Assembly: GCA_963761005.1 (NCBI GenBank)
Contig: CAVXFK010000011.1
Location: 177,042-241,041 of the forward strand
Source of the DNA: DASWJZ01 sp963761005
GTDB taxonomy: Bacteria > Pseudomonadota > Alphaproteobacteria > Rhizobiales > Afifellaceae
Direction: 5' to 3'
Length of the DNA: 64,000 nt
This document shows positions 1-8,386 of this stretch, piece by piece. The notes below the pieces were generated by a model. It worked only from the letters and a program-made list of their open reading frames with translations. It had not been told where the DNA came from and did not search any database. The position numbers were made by a program, and so were the translations under genes. The number at the start of each line of letters is the position of its first letter. Position 1 is the stretch's first letter.

Positions 1-192
1 TACGCGAACATCTTGCCGAAGGTGCTGGCAGTGCAGACCGCCGCTGCGGACGCGTGGGCGAAATCCGTTGCGGCCGAGCTTAACCAGAAGGTGAAGGCGC
101 AGCTTGAATTGGCGATGGCGGCCGAGCAGCAGGCAATCCAGAACGACGTAGCCGGACCGGCGCAGACGCCCGCACCCGCACCGCAGCAATAG
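1..192 (+). CDS. DUF2059-type protein, C-terminal end (partial)
   Basis: The reading frame is open from the first base and stops at a TAG at 190-192, giving the last 63 residues of a protein that begins outside the window. The visible part is an Ala/Gln/Lys-rich helical tail ending in a low-complexity Pro-Ala-Gln stretch. In Hyphomicrobiales the gene just upstream of gor is commonly a DUF2059 protein, usually exported, with rpiA before it, and the tail fits that family. The call therefore rests on position and composition, not on a diagnostic motif. Gor starts 7 bases downstream on the same strand, so the two are probably co-transcribed. Confidence 0.55.
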   Translation, partial: YANILPKVLAVQTAAADAWAKSVAAELNQKVKAQLELAMAAEQQAIQNDVAGPAQTPAPAPQQ

Positions 193-199
193 CGCTTTC

Positions 200-1591
200 G
201 TGGCCTACGACTACGACCTCTTCGTCATCGGCGCCGGCTCCGGCGGCGTCCGTGCCGCGCGCCGCGCGGCGGAGGCGGGCGCGCGCGTCGCCATCGCCGA
301 GGCCGACCGCGTCGGCGGCACCTGCGTCATCCGCGGCTGCGTTCCGAAGAAGCTCCTCGTCTATGCCTCTCAGTTCCGCGAGGAATTCGAGGACAGCGCC
401 GCCTATGGCTGGCACGTCGGGCCGGCCACATTCGACTGGCCGACGCTGATTGCCAACAAGGACAAGGAGATCGCGCGGCTGGAGACCGTCTACCGGGCCA
501 ATCTCTCCAAGGCCGGCGTGGAACTGATCGAGTTGCGCGCGGTCCTTGCCGGCGAGCACCGGATCACGATCGAGCGCGGCGGCAAGACCGTGACCGCCGA
601 GCAAATCTTGATTGCCACCGGCGCGCGGCCCAATCCGCACGCCGCGCTCAACGGCCACGAGCTCTGCATCACCTCGAACGAAGCGTTTCATCTGAAGCAG
701 CTGCCGCAAAAGATCCTGATCGGCGGCGGCGGCTATATTGCCGTTGAGTTCGCCGGCATCTTACATGGTCTCGGCGTCGACACGACGATCGTCTATCGCG
801 GCCGTGAGGTGCTTTCGCGTTTCGACATGGACCTGCGCCGTCTGTTTCACGCGGAGGCCACCAACAAGGGTCTGCGCGTCCTCTGCGGTGAAGTGTTCGA
901 GAAGGTTGAGAAGCGCGCCGACGGCCGTCTTCTTGCGCACCTTTCGGGCGGCGGCGTCGAGGAGACGGACGCGATCATGCTTGCGGTGGGCCGGATGCCG
1001 AACGTGGACGGGCTCGGGCTTGAGGCTGTAGGCATCAGCTTGAACAAGAAGGGCGCGATCGAGGTCGACGCCTACTCGAAGACGAGTGCCGACCATATCT
1101 GGGCGATCGGCGACGTGACCGACCGTATTCAGCTCACTCCGGTCGCGATCCACGAGGCCGAGTGCTTCGTTGCGACCGTCTTCCGCAACCGCCCGACCAA
1201 GCCCGACTATGACAAGGTCGCAACGGCGGTCTTCTCGCAGCCGGAAATCGGCACAGTTGGTCTGACCGAGGATTCGGCGCGCGAGCGCTGCAAGAATCTC
1301 GACATCTACAAGACCGCCTTCCGGCCGCTTAAGGGCACACTCACCGGCCGCTCGGACCGCATGCTCTTGAAGCTCGTGGTCGACGCCGACACGGAGGTCG
1401 TGCTCGGCGCGCATGTGCTCGGGCCCGGCGCCGGCGAGATGGCGCAGCTTCTCGCGATTCCGGTGAAGATGCGGGCGACGAAGGCCGACTTCGACGCAAC
1501 GATGGCGGTGCACCCGACCGCGTCGGAGGAGTTTGTCACCTTCTCCGCACCGGCCGAGCGGATCAGGAACGGCGTGACGCTCGCCGCCTAA
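200..1591 (+). CDS. gor: Glutathione-disulfide reductase
   Basis: Cytoplasmic FAD enzyme that reduces glutathione disulfide with NADPH. The 463-residue product has the usual family length. An N-terminal FAD-binding GAGSGG motif is followed by the redox disulfide in GGTCVIRGCVPKKL (about residues 41-54). The NAD(P)-binding GGGYIAVEFA lies near residue 175, the second FAD site IGDVTD near 312, and the C-terminal HPTASEE carries the catalytic His-Glu of the partner subunit. The start is GTG at 200, the only sensible start just before the FAD fold. The stop overlaps by 4 bases the stop of the convergent ligase gene. That neighbour belongs to the gamma-glutamylcysteine-ligase-like family, so this may be a small thiol-metabolism group. 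Confidence 0.95.
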   Translation: MAYDYDLFVIGAGSGGVRAARRAAEAGARVAIAEADRVGGTCVIRGCVPKKLLVYASQFREEFEDSAAYGWHVGPATFDWPTLIANKDKEIARLETVYRANLSKAGVELIELRAVLAGEHRITIERGGKTVTAEQILIATGARPNPHAALNGHELCITSNEAFHLKQLPQKILIGGGGYIAVEFAGILHGLGVDTTIVYRGREVLSRFDMDLRRLFHAEATNKGLRVLCGEVFEKVEKRADGRLLAHLSGGGVEETDAIMLAVGRMPNVDGLGLEAVGISLNKKGAIEVDAYSKTSADHIWAIGDVTDRIQLTPVAIHEAECFVATVFRNRPTKPDYDKVATAVFSQPEIGTVGLTEDSARERCKNLDIYKTAFRPLKGTLTGRSDRMLLKLVVDADTEVVLGAHVLGPGAGEMAQLLAIPVKMRATKADFDATMAVHPTASEEFVTFSAPAERIRNGVTLAA

Positions 1592-2733
1592 CAGCCCTCG
1601 AGCGTTTCCACCATGAGATGGTCGACGACGGCCTTGAGCGCTTCTTCCTTGCTTTCCCCGTTTGCGAGCGCGCCTTCATAAACGGAAAGCTGACGGTCGG
1701 CGCCGGTTCCCGCGGCAACGATGTCGCGCAGATGCTCGACCTCGGCCCCGCAGCCGAGCTTGTCCGCTTCCTCCTTGACCAGCGCGATCAGCTCCTCCGT
1801 CAGCTCGGCGAACGGAACGATTTCGCTCCGGCCGAAATCGATCATCGCGCCCTGCACGCCGTGCCGCTGCGCGAGCCAGCGGTTCTCGGCAATCAGCGCC
1901 GGCAGATACTGGCGCCAGCGCTGATTGCGACGCTTGAGCGAGATCAGCATCTCCACGGTCGACTGGAACGTGGCGGCAAGCGCGATCCCGTCTTCGAGCC
2001 TGGTGCAGATATCGGTGATGCGCATCTCAAGCGTTGGGAAGCGCGCCGAGGGGCGAAGGTCCCACCAGATCTTGGTGGCGTCCTCGATGCAGCCGAGCTG
2101 CACTAGAAGATCGACCATGCGGCGATATTCCGACGCGCTCGTAAAAGTCTGCGGCAGCCCGGCGCGCGGCAGCTCGATTGAGACGGAGGCGCGGTAGGAT
2201 TTCAGCCCCGTGTTCCGCCCTTGCCAGAAGGGGGAGGAGACCGAAAGCGCCAGAAGGTGCGGCAGGAAATAGACGAGCTGCCCGTGCAGGTCGATTCTCA
2301 ATTCCTCGTCGGGGACGCCGACATGCACGTGCATGCCGCTGATCAGGAGCCGCTCGGCGACCGTGCGGAGATCCCTTTCGAGCTGGGTGTAGCGCTCCTT
2401 GGCGGTGGTGACCTGCGTGCTCCAGTCCGCGAACGGATGCGTCGAAGCCGCGATCAGGCCCAAGCCGTGTTGCTTCGCTTCCGCGGCGATGGTCCTGCGG
2501 TAGAGCGCGATCTGGCTGCGCGCCTGTGCAATCGTGTTGCAGACGGAGGTCCCGACCTCGATCTGGCAGCGGCGGAACTCGGGTGTCACGTGCTCGCCGA
2601 GAATCTCACGGCACACGCGCATGAGCGCTTCCGGCGGGTCTACCGCGAGGTCGCGCGTCGCAAGGTCAACGAGGAAATATTCCTCCTCGATCCCCAAAGT
2701 GTGTTCGGCGTCTGGTGTCACCGCCACAGGCAA
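1588..2733 (-). CDS. YbdK-family carboxylate-amine ligase
   Basis: A 381-residue member of the GCS2/YbdK family, relatives of plant-type glutamate-cysteine ligase. The N-terminal LGIEEEYFLVD supplies the metal-binding glutamates, and MHVHVGVPD (about residues 134-142) and the later MRITDICTRLEDG are typical of the fold. Family members have weak glutamate-cysteine ligase activity in vitro, but the physiological amine is usually unknown. Convergent with gor, with stops overlapping by 4 bases. The WYL-like gene lies 55 bases upstream on the same strand and could share a transcript. The family is clear; the substrate is not. Confidence 0.88.
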   Translation of the reverse strand: MPVAVTPDAEHTLGIEEEYFLVDLATRDLAVDPPEALMRVCREILGEHVTPEFRRCQIEVGTSVCNTIAQARSQIALYRRTIAAEAKQHGLGLIAASTHPFADWSTQVTTAKERYTQLERDLRTVAERLLISGMHVHVGVPDEELRIDLHGQLVYFLPHLLALSVSSPFWQGRNTGLKSYRASVSIELPRAGLPQTFTSASEYRRMVDLLVQLGCIEDATKIWWDLRPSARFPTLEMRITDICTRLEDGIALAATFQSTVEMLISLKRRNQRWRQYLPALIAENRWLAQRHGVQGAMIDFGRSEIVPFAELTEELIALVKEEADKLGCGAEVEHLRDIVAAGTGADRQLSVYEGALANGESKEEALKAVVDHLMVETLEGC

Positions 2734-2788
2734 TCACGCCGCGCGAGGGAATGCCAGCGCCCGCATCGATCCGTGCGATTGGCGCCGG

Positions 2789-3583
2789 CTAGCGCGTTGC
2801 GCGAAGGTCACGCGGGTAGTCACGCGGCACGGAACGGAAGTGCCTTCGCACTGCAGCGAAGAGATCGCGGAGCGCCTCCTCGGGCGCGGCGACGGCGCCC
2901 GGAGCACGCGCTGCTTTGAGGAGCCGCGGAAGAAGCCGCGCGAACCGCTCGCGGTCGCCGAGCAGGCTCTTGACCGAACCGGTTACGCTTTCAAGCGGCG
3001 GCGCGAGATTGCCGATCCAAAGGTCGACGAGCTTCTGCGGCGGCATCGCAATGCGCGATGCTGCAGCCTCGGCTCTCACATGGTCGAGAACCAGAGCGCG
3101 CGCCTCCTCGCCGAGCGCGCCTTCGCCCATCGCAATATGGAGAAGCGCGAATACGCCGTCGCGCGTCGCCTGTTGCAGCTTGATCAGCGCGGCAAGGTCG
3201 GTGCCCGGCTCAGGAGTCGCGAGATAGGGTGCGAGGAGTGCCATATGCTGATCGCTCGAGACGACCTTGCCGGAGTTGAGATCGATGATCGAGATGATCC
3301 GGTCGACGCGGAAGCTCATGACGCCGCCACGAAGATGGCAGAAGGCGTTGATGCAGGCGGGGCGGTGCGGATCGATGGCGAGGCAGCGGATCGTCCGCGT
3401 GCTCATCCAGCCGTGCGAGTCGCAGTATTCGATAGCAAAGGCGACGCCGCGGATCGTATTGAGGAAGTGCTCGTCGACCGTCCGGTCGGGATCGTCGGTG
3501 AGGGGCGCGTCCTCGCGTACGCGAGGTGGTGGCCGCAGCGGAATCTCCCCGCGCGCCTCAAACCATTCGACCACTCCCCCCAT
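2789..3583 (-). CDS. WYL-like domain protein, possible regulator
   Basis: A 264-residue cytoplasmic protein with no signal peptide or membrane segment. Residues about 43-100 (TIRGVAFAIEYCDSHGW, then CLAIDPHRPACINAFCHLRG and FRVDRIISI) follow the beta-strand pattern of WYL domains, where a ligand-sensing beta sheet ends in a conserved arginine. The remainder is helical, with an Asp/Glu-rich middle that resembles TerB-type helical bundles. No helix-turn-helix is visible at the N terminus, so it may be a ligand-responsive partner rather than a DNA-binding regulator. It lies upstream of, and in line with, the YbdK ligase. WYL assignment is by eye and moderate. Confidence 0.55.
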   Translation of the reverse strand: MGGVVEWFEARGEIPLRPPPRVREDAPLTDDPDRTVDEHFLNTIRGVAFAIEYCDSHGWMSTRTIRCLAIDPHRPACINAFCHLRGGVMSFRVDRIISIIDLNSGKVVSSDQHMALLAPYLATPEPGTDLAALIKLQQATRDGVFALLHIAMGEGALGEEARALVLDHVRAEAAASRIAMPPQKLVDLWIGNLAPPLESVTGSVKSLLGDRERFARLLPRLLKAARAPGAVAAPEEALRDLFAAVRRHFRSVPRDYPRDLRATR

Positions 3584-3932
3584 GGAGCCCGCGCCCAGCG
3601 TAGTCAGGAATTACTTGTATTGCAGCATCGCGCGCCCCAACACTCAAGGGCAACGTGGACACACCTACCGAAATAACTGTGCTTACGATCAATTTACGGC
3701 CGGCAGCCGCAAGTTTTGCCGCAAACAGCTTGCTAAACACAGGCTTAGAGCCAAGCGTTTGAGCGCTTTCTCCAGCGGCTCAAGAGTTGCTTGAAGCGAT
3801 TTGCCGAACGGTCTGCGCTCCGCAGGCGATTTGCGCGCCCTTCCGCGTCGAATACGATGACGGCTCGGCGACAGTGCGGTGCCGGGTTTTCCCCAGCCGC
3901 GGCGTAGGCGTGTGGACGGCCAAGGACGGGGA
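3584..3932. other. Intergenic region between divergent genes, with an inverted repeat
   Basis: This 349-base gap separates the leftward WYL-like gene from the rightward ABC ATPase, so it should hold both promoters. It is less GC-rich than its neighbours around 3640-3740. An inverted repeat TTGAGC...GCTCAA spans 3759-3783. No TTGA-N6-TCAA, Zur-like or riboswitch-like element was seen. A 60-codon leftward frame (3558-3740) overlaps the WYL gene start and is not accepted as a gene. Confidence 0.4.
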
Positions 3933-5033
3933 ATGGGTAGTCTGGCGATCCGCGGCTTGGCGAAGTCTTACGGCAAGGTGCCGGCGCTGAGCGGGGTCGA
4001 AATGAGTCTCCAGGAAGGCGAGCTCTGCGCCGTGGTCGGCCCGCCGCGCGCCGGAAAGACGACGCTGCTTCGCACCATCGCCGGGCTGGAGACGGCCGAC
4101 GCCGGAACGATCGAGATAGACGGCGAGGCCGTCGACGACTGGCGGCCGCGCAATCGGAACGTGGCGATCGTGTTCCGGCACGACGCGGTCTTTCCAAGGA
4201 TGTCGGTCACCAAGAACATCGCCTTCGGGCTCAGGAAGCGCCGCATGCCACGCGCGGAAATCGAGCGTCGTGTGAAGCGTTTCGCAGACTTTGTCGGCGC
4301 CGGCGATCTCCTGAACTTGCGGGCGCTCCAGTTGCAGCCCGGTGAAAGCCAGCTGGTCGCGATCGGTCGTGCGCTGGTCCGCGATGCCGCATTGTGCCTG
4401 TTCGACGACCCGCTCGCCCCGCTCGACGCGCCGCTGCGCGAAGCGATCGGGAGCGAGCTCAAGCGGCTGCACGGCGAGTTTCCGGCGACCAAGCTGTTCG
4501 CCACGCGCGACCCGGTCGAGGCGATGACGCTCGGAGACCGCGTCGCGGTGATGCGCGCCGGCCGGATCGAGCAGGAGGGGACGCCGCTCGAGCTCTTCGA
4601 GCGGCCGGCGACGCATTTCGTGGCAGGCTTCCTCGGCTCCCCCCCGATGAACTTCCTGCGCGGCACGCTGATCCGCGCCGAGTCCGGCGACGTCGTGCGC
4701 CTCGACGGCAATGATCTCAGCGTGCCGCTCCCACCTGGCCGGCTGCCGAGGGAAGTCCTGAACGGGCTCACCGTGATCCTCGGGCTACGGCCGGAGCACA
4801 TGGGGCGCGCAGTGCGCACTTCGCCGGCGGACGGATGTCTCCGCCACGACGCGGAGATCGAGTTGCTGAGACCGGTCGGCGCGCGCGTCTATGCCACCTT
4901 TCGGCTGGTCGGCATCCCGCTTGTCGCCGAGCTGCACGCGCACGATGTGAGCCGGCTCGGCGAGCGCGTCCCGATCGACATCAACATGAAGCGCGCCGCG
5001 GTCTTCGACGCGACGACGGAGAAGGCGCTCTAA
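3933..5033 (+). CDS. ABC transporter ATPase of the MalK/UgpC type with eroded catalytic motifs
   Basis: A 366-residue protein with the architecture of sugar-importer ATPases (MalK/UgpC): an ATPase domain to about residue 235, then a TOBE/OB-type domain (LRPEHMG near 283). ATG 3933 is preferred over 3879 because it follows GGACGGGG and starts at the first beta strand. Walker A (GPPRAGKTT, 36-44) is intact. The Q-loop Gln is Arg82, the LSGGQ signature is replaced by LQPGES (134-139), the Walker B catalytic Glu is Asp159 (LFDD), and the switch-loop His of VTHD is Arg192 (ATRD). No permease or binding protein is adjacent. It may bind ATP without normal turnover, or act outside import. Convergent with the SDR gene, overlapping by 4 bases. 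Confidence 0.82.
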   Translation: MGSLAIRGLAKSYGKVPALSGVEMSLQEGELCAVVGPPRAGKTTLLRTIAGLETADAGTIEIDGEAVDDWRPRNRNVAIVFRHDAVFPRMSVTKNIAFGLRKRRMPRAEIERRVKRFADFVGAGDLLNLRALQLQPGESQLVAIGRALVRDAALCLFDDPLAPLDAPLREAIGSELKRLHGEFPATKLFATRDPVEAMTLGDRVAVMRAGRIEQEGTPLELFERPATHFVAGFLGSPPMNFLRGTLIRAESGDVVRLDGNDLSVPLPPGRLPREVLNGLTVILGLRPEHMGRAVRTSPADGCLRHDAEIELLRPVGARVYATFRLVGIPLVAELHAHDVSRLGERVPIDINMKRAAVFDATTEKAL

Positions 5034-5770
5034 TAAACCGCGCGGCCGCCGGAGGCGTCGAAGACGGCGCCGGTCGTGAACGAGCATTCCTCGCTGGCGA
5101 TGAAGAGCACGACGGATGCGATCTCCTCCACTGTGCCGAGGCGCCCCATCGGGATTTTCGACAGCATGAAGTCGATGTGCTCCTGAGTGATCTGGTCGAA
5201 GATTGGCGTGCGCACGGCGGCGGGCGTGACGGCGTTGACGGTGATCTTGGTCTTCGCGAGCTCCTTGCCGAGCGACTTGGTGAGCCCGATTACCGCGGCC
5301 TTCGAGGCGCTGTAGGCGGAGGCGTTCGGATTGCCTTCCTTGCCGGCGATCGAAGCGATGTTGACGATGCGACCGTAGTTCTTCTCGCGCATGAACGGCA
5401 CGACGGCGCGGTTGCAGTAGAAAAGTGCGTGGATGTTGATGTCGAACACCCTCCGCCATTCGTCGAGCGGATAGTCCCAGGTCGTGGCGTTCAACCCGGC
5501 GACCCCGGCGCTGCACACGAGGACATCGATGCCGCCGAGCGCCTCGACGGTTTTCTTGGCGGCGGCGTCGACCGCCGCGGCGTCGGTCAGGTCAAGGGCA
5601 ATCGAGCCGTAGGCGCTTGCTTCCATCCCTTCCGGCAGCCCGGCCCGGTCCCATACGAAAACGGCAGCGCCTTCGGCCTTGAGCCGCTCGGCGATCGCGC
5701 GCCCGATTCCCGACGCGCCGCCGGTGACGACGGCCTTCTGCCCCTGAAAACGATTTGCTGCTTTTGCCAT
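5030..5770 (-). CDS. Short-chain dehydrogenase/reductase (SDR)
   Basis: A classical SDR of 246 residues. The NAD(P)-binding motif TGGASGIGRA lies near residue 17, the NAG-type motif is CSAGVAG, and the catalytic Ser of NIASIAG plus YSASK (Tyr-x-x-x-Lys) are all present. After the catalytic Lys the PAAVRTPIF segment replaces the usual PGxxxT. The start is set at 5770, where GGGGACGGGA precedes the ATG; the longer frame adds 11 residues without support. Relatives oxidise sugars, sugar acids or polyols or act as FabG-like reductases, and the sequence does not decide between them. The nearby Gfo/Idh enzyme and cupin suggest sugar or polyol metabolism. Confidence 0.85.
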   Translation of the reverse strand: MAKAANRFQGQKAVVTGGASGIGRAIAERLKAEGAAVFVWDRAGLPEGMEASAYGSIALDLTDAAAVDAAAKKTVEALGGIDVLVCSAGVAGLNATTWDYPLDEWRRVFDINIHALFYCNRAVVPFMREKNYGRIVNIASIAGKEGNPNASAYSASKAAVIGLTKSLGKELAKTKITVNAVTPAAVRTPIFDQITQEHIDFMLSKIPMGRLGTVEEIASVVLFIASEECSFTTGAVFDASGGRAVY

Positions 5771-5900
5771 TCCCGTCCCCGAAATGCGTTCTTGGTTTCG
5801 CAACCGCTCTCTTCATGCGCTTTTGGCCGCCGTCAAGCGGCAGCGCGTCGTGGAGACAGCAAAAGTCCGGCTTCGGCCGGGCGAGCGGCAGGCCGCTTCG

Positions 5901-6689
5901 CTACTCTTTGCTGTAGTCGGGGCAGGGCCAGGATGACGGCGCGCTGAGGCCGGGGGGAAGGATGGTCTCAGGCGAGCCGCAGGCAATCGAAAGCTGGTCG
6001 GCCGTCAGCCCCTTCGTGCGGCTCAGGTCGGCGCCGGCGACCAGAGTGAGGAACATGTAGCTGCCGGTCAGGTCCGCATCCTCAAGATCGGCTTTGCGAA
6101 GGTCGGCGCGCGACAGGTTGGAATAGGAGAAGGTCACGCCGGATATCACCGTGCCCGTCAGGACGATGCGGGCGAGCTCCGCCTTTGACAGGTTGGCGCC
6201 GGTGAGGTCCGCGTCCGTGAAGTCCGAGCGGTTCATCTCTGAATCGGTGAAATCAACGCCGGTGAGATTGGCGCGCTGGAAATTCGAGCGCGAAAACTCC
6301 GCGGCTACCAGGCTCGCGTTGGAAAGGTTGGCGCCGGAGAAATCGGCGCGCGTCGCGACCGCCTTCTCGAGCTTGGCGCCGGTCAGATCGGCCCCAGCGA
6401 AGCTCGAATTGGAGAGCTCTGCGAGTGTCAGATTGGCGCCTGCGAGCTTCGCCTTCGAGAGGTCGGTGGAGGTGAAGAACGTCTGCTCGAACTCGCCGTT
6501 CTCAAGGTTGGCGGAGCCGAACATCAGCCGGCTCTTCTGACATTCGGACCAGTCGACGCCGGGTGCGGGCTGGTCCTTGCAGTCGGCGAGCGCCGGCGAG
6601 GCCAGAAGTGCGAGCGCTGGAAGCGCGGCGAGGATCGCCCCGGAAAGGCCGAGTGGCCGGCGGCGGGCAGTCGAGGCGAAGGGGATCAT
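5901..6689 (-). CDS. Exported pentapeptide-repeat protein
   Basis: The 262-residue product begins with a basic N terminus and hydrophobic core ending in ASPALA, a Sec signal peptide with cleavage near residue 35. From about residue 55 to 230 it is built from A(D/N)LxX pentapeptide repeats (for example ADLTG, AKLEK, ANLSN, ADLRK), which fold into a right-handed quadrilateral beta helix. A short Cys-containing tail follows. Start 6689 is chosen because GGAGGT lies upstream and the signal peptide begins there. Periplasmic pentapeptide proteins have no single known function; a scaffold or binding role is a guess. It is 130 bases upstream-adjacent to the SDR start and in the same direction, perhaps independent. 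Confidence 0.88.
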   Translation of the reverse strand: MIPFASTARRRPLGLSGAILAALPALALLASPALADCKDQPAPGVDWSECQKSRLMFGSANLENGEFEQTFFTSTDLSKAKLAGANLTLAELSNSSFAGADLTGAKLEKAVATRADFSGANLSNASLVAAEFSRSNFQRANLTGVDFTDSEMNRSDFTDADLTGANLSKAELARIVLTGTVISGVTFSYSNLSRADLRKADLEDADLTGSYMFLTLVAGADLSRTKGLTADQLSIACGSPETILPPGLSAPSSWPCPDYSKE

Positions 6690-6865
6690 TCTTGGTCTTA
6701 CCTCCGTGAACGAGGCCTGTGCATCATGGGGGCGATCGTCGCGCATTATCCCGCGAGGGAATTCAGGAGCGCAAGCGTCACCGATATACCACCGCTGACG
6801 AGATCGTGCGCGCCTCCGTTCCGGTCCCGCGCCTTAAGACACGCTTCCGTGACGCCACGGAGACA

Positions 6866-7897
6866 TTAGTCCTGGCGCACTCGGGCGGGCTCGCCGCGGC
6901 GGCCGGCTTCGAGGACCGCGTCGATCAGGAAGTGCACTTTGAGCGCCTCTTCCCCGGTGATCCGCGGGTCGCGGCCCTGATCGAGCGCGTCAAGGAAGTC
7001 GGTGATCAGCGCGCGATGATAGTCGTGCGGGAAGTCCATCGGGTTGGCGCCGGTGCCGCCGGCCGTCGCGTCCGCCGCAAGCTCCACCGTGCGACCGTCC
7101 ATGAGCGCGACCTTAAGCGCGGTCCCTTCGATCGTTGCCGAGCCCCTTTCGCCCATGATGCTGATACGCTCCGGATAGCCCGGAAAGGCAGCCGTCGTTG
7201 CCTCGATCGTACCGAAGGCGCCGCTCAGGTAGCGGACGGCGGCAACCGCGAAGTCTTCCGTCTCCATCCGGTGGACGGCTGTGGTCGTGACGTAGGACAT
7301 CACCTCAGCAGCCGGTCCGGCGAGAGAGAGCAGGAGATCGAGCGTATGGATCCCCTGCGTCAGAAGAACGCCGCCGCCGTCGCGCGCCTGCGTGCCGCGG
7401 CCGGGCGCGTCGTAGTAGCTCTGCGGACGCCAGAGCCTGATGCTCGCCGACGCGCCGAGGATCGTGCCGAGCTCGCGAGCGCCGAGAACCTCGCGCAGCT
7501 TCACAGCCGGTGGACGGAAGCGGTGCTGAAGCACGATGCCGAGCGTCACGCCCGCCGCGCGTGCCGCGTGGACCAACTCCAGGCTTCGCTCGGTCGAAAT
7601 CTCGAGCGGCTTCTCCAGCAGGATATGCTTGCCGGCCGCCGCGGCGCGGCGGACGAGATCGAGATGCGTGTTCGGCGGCGTCAGGATCAGAACCGCGTCG
7701 ATGCTTCTGTCCGCGAGCACGGCGTCGAGATTGTCAGCAAGCGGGAAGGGGAATTGTTTGGCGAAACCCTCGCGCCTCTTTTCGCTCGGCGCGAAGGCAT
7801 GCACGACCTCGGCGCGCTCGGCGAGATCGAGGAGGCTCTTCGCGTGCGGTGTCACCGCCATGCCGAGCCCGATGATTGCCAGGCGGTGACGTTTCAA
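6866..7897 (-). CDS. Gfo/Idh/MocA family oxidoreductase
   Basis: A 343-residue NAD(P)-dependent oxidoreductase. The N-terminal Rossmann fold has GLGMAVTPHAKSL, followed by ILTPPNTH and the family hallmark EKPLE (about residues 93-97), whose Lys is catalytic. The C-terminal alpha/beta domain carries the substrate region with GGGVLLTQGIHTLDL, where the His is the usual second catalytic residue. Family enzymes oxidise sugars, inositols or sugar derivatives; the substrate cannot be read from sequence. The cupin gene ends 40 bases upstream in the same direction, so they probably form a two-gene unit. Confidence 0.9.
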   Translation of the reverse strand: MKRHRLAIIGLGMAVTPHAKSLLDLAERAEVVHAFAPSEKRREGFAKQFPFPLADNLDAVLADRSIDAVLILTPPNTHLDLVRRAAAAGKHILLEKPLEISTERSLELVHAARAAGVTLGIVLQHRFRPPAVKLREVLGARELGTILGASASIRLWRPQSYYDAPGRGTQARDGGGVLLTQGIHTLDLLLSLAGPAAEVMSYVTTTAVHRMETEDFAVAAVRYLSGAFGTIEATTAAFPGYPERISIMGERGSATIEGTALKVALMDGRTVELAADATAGGTGANPMDFPHDYHRALITDFLDALDQGRDPRITGEEALKVHFLIDAVLEAGRRGEPARVRQD

Positions 7898-7937
7898 GCT
7901 CGCTCCTTAGACTGGATCGCGCGGTGGTCGGATCGCG

Positions 7938-8291
7938 CTACACGAGGTCTTGGCGCATCGGCGTGAACGCGTCGACGATGACGCCGGCCTCGATCGCGAC
8001 GGCGCCGTGCGGGAGGTTCGCTGCGACGAGGTAGGAATCGCCCGCGCCGAGGCGCTTCGTTTGCCCGGCAATGGTCACGTCGAAGACGCCGCTCTCGATG
8101 ATGCTGCACTGCACGTGCGGATGGCTGTGCTCTTCGCCGACCGCGCCCTTTTGGAACTTGAAGCGCACGATCATGATTTTGTCGTCGTGGCAGAGCACCT
8201 TGCGCTGGATTCCCGGCGCGGACTCCACCCAGGCGGCCTCGGAATCCGCGACGAACGGCTCGCCCTTTCTGCGCGCGGACGCTTCCCCCAT
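7938..8291 (-). CDS. Small cupin-domain protein
   Basis: A single-domain cupin of 117 residues. The first cupin motif is represented by EEHSHPHVQ (about 53-61), giving the metal-ligand histidines, and the second by GDSYLVAANLPHG with its His near residue 93. GGAGATCGAG precedes the ATG at 8289-8291. Cupins of this size are metal-dependent isomerases, dioxygenases or sugar-binding proteins. Placement just upstream of the Gfo/Idh gene suggests action on the same carbohydrate, as an inference. The deoC gene reads away from it. Confidence 0.85.
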   Translation of the reverse strand: MGEASARRKGEPFVADSEAAWVESAPGIQRKVLCHDDKIMIVRFKFQKGAVGEEHSHPHVQCSIIESGVFDVTIAGQTKRLGAGDSYLVAANLPHGAVAIEAGVIVDAFTPMRQDLV

Positions 8292-8386
8292 CTCGATCTC
8301 CTGATTTCTCGCGGCGCCCGCGTGCGCTATAGCAAATGGCGTCGGCCGGCAATGCGGCGGCGGCCGGCTTGTCGTGGAGCCATCCG

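Noticed and set aside
761..1513. Long leftward frame inside gor
   Set aside because: It is the usual antisense shadow of a GC-rich gene; gor is complete on the other strand. Many similar frames across the window were dismissed for the same reason.
3558..3740. 60-codon leftward frame with a weak hydrophobic N terminus
   Set aside because: It overlaps the start of the WYL-like gene in another frame, has no good ribosome site and no similarity to known families.
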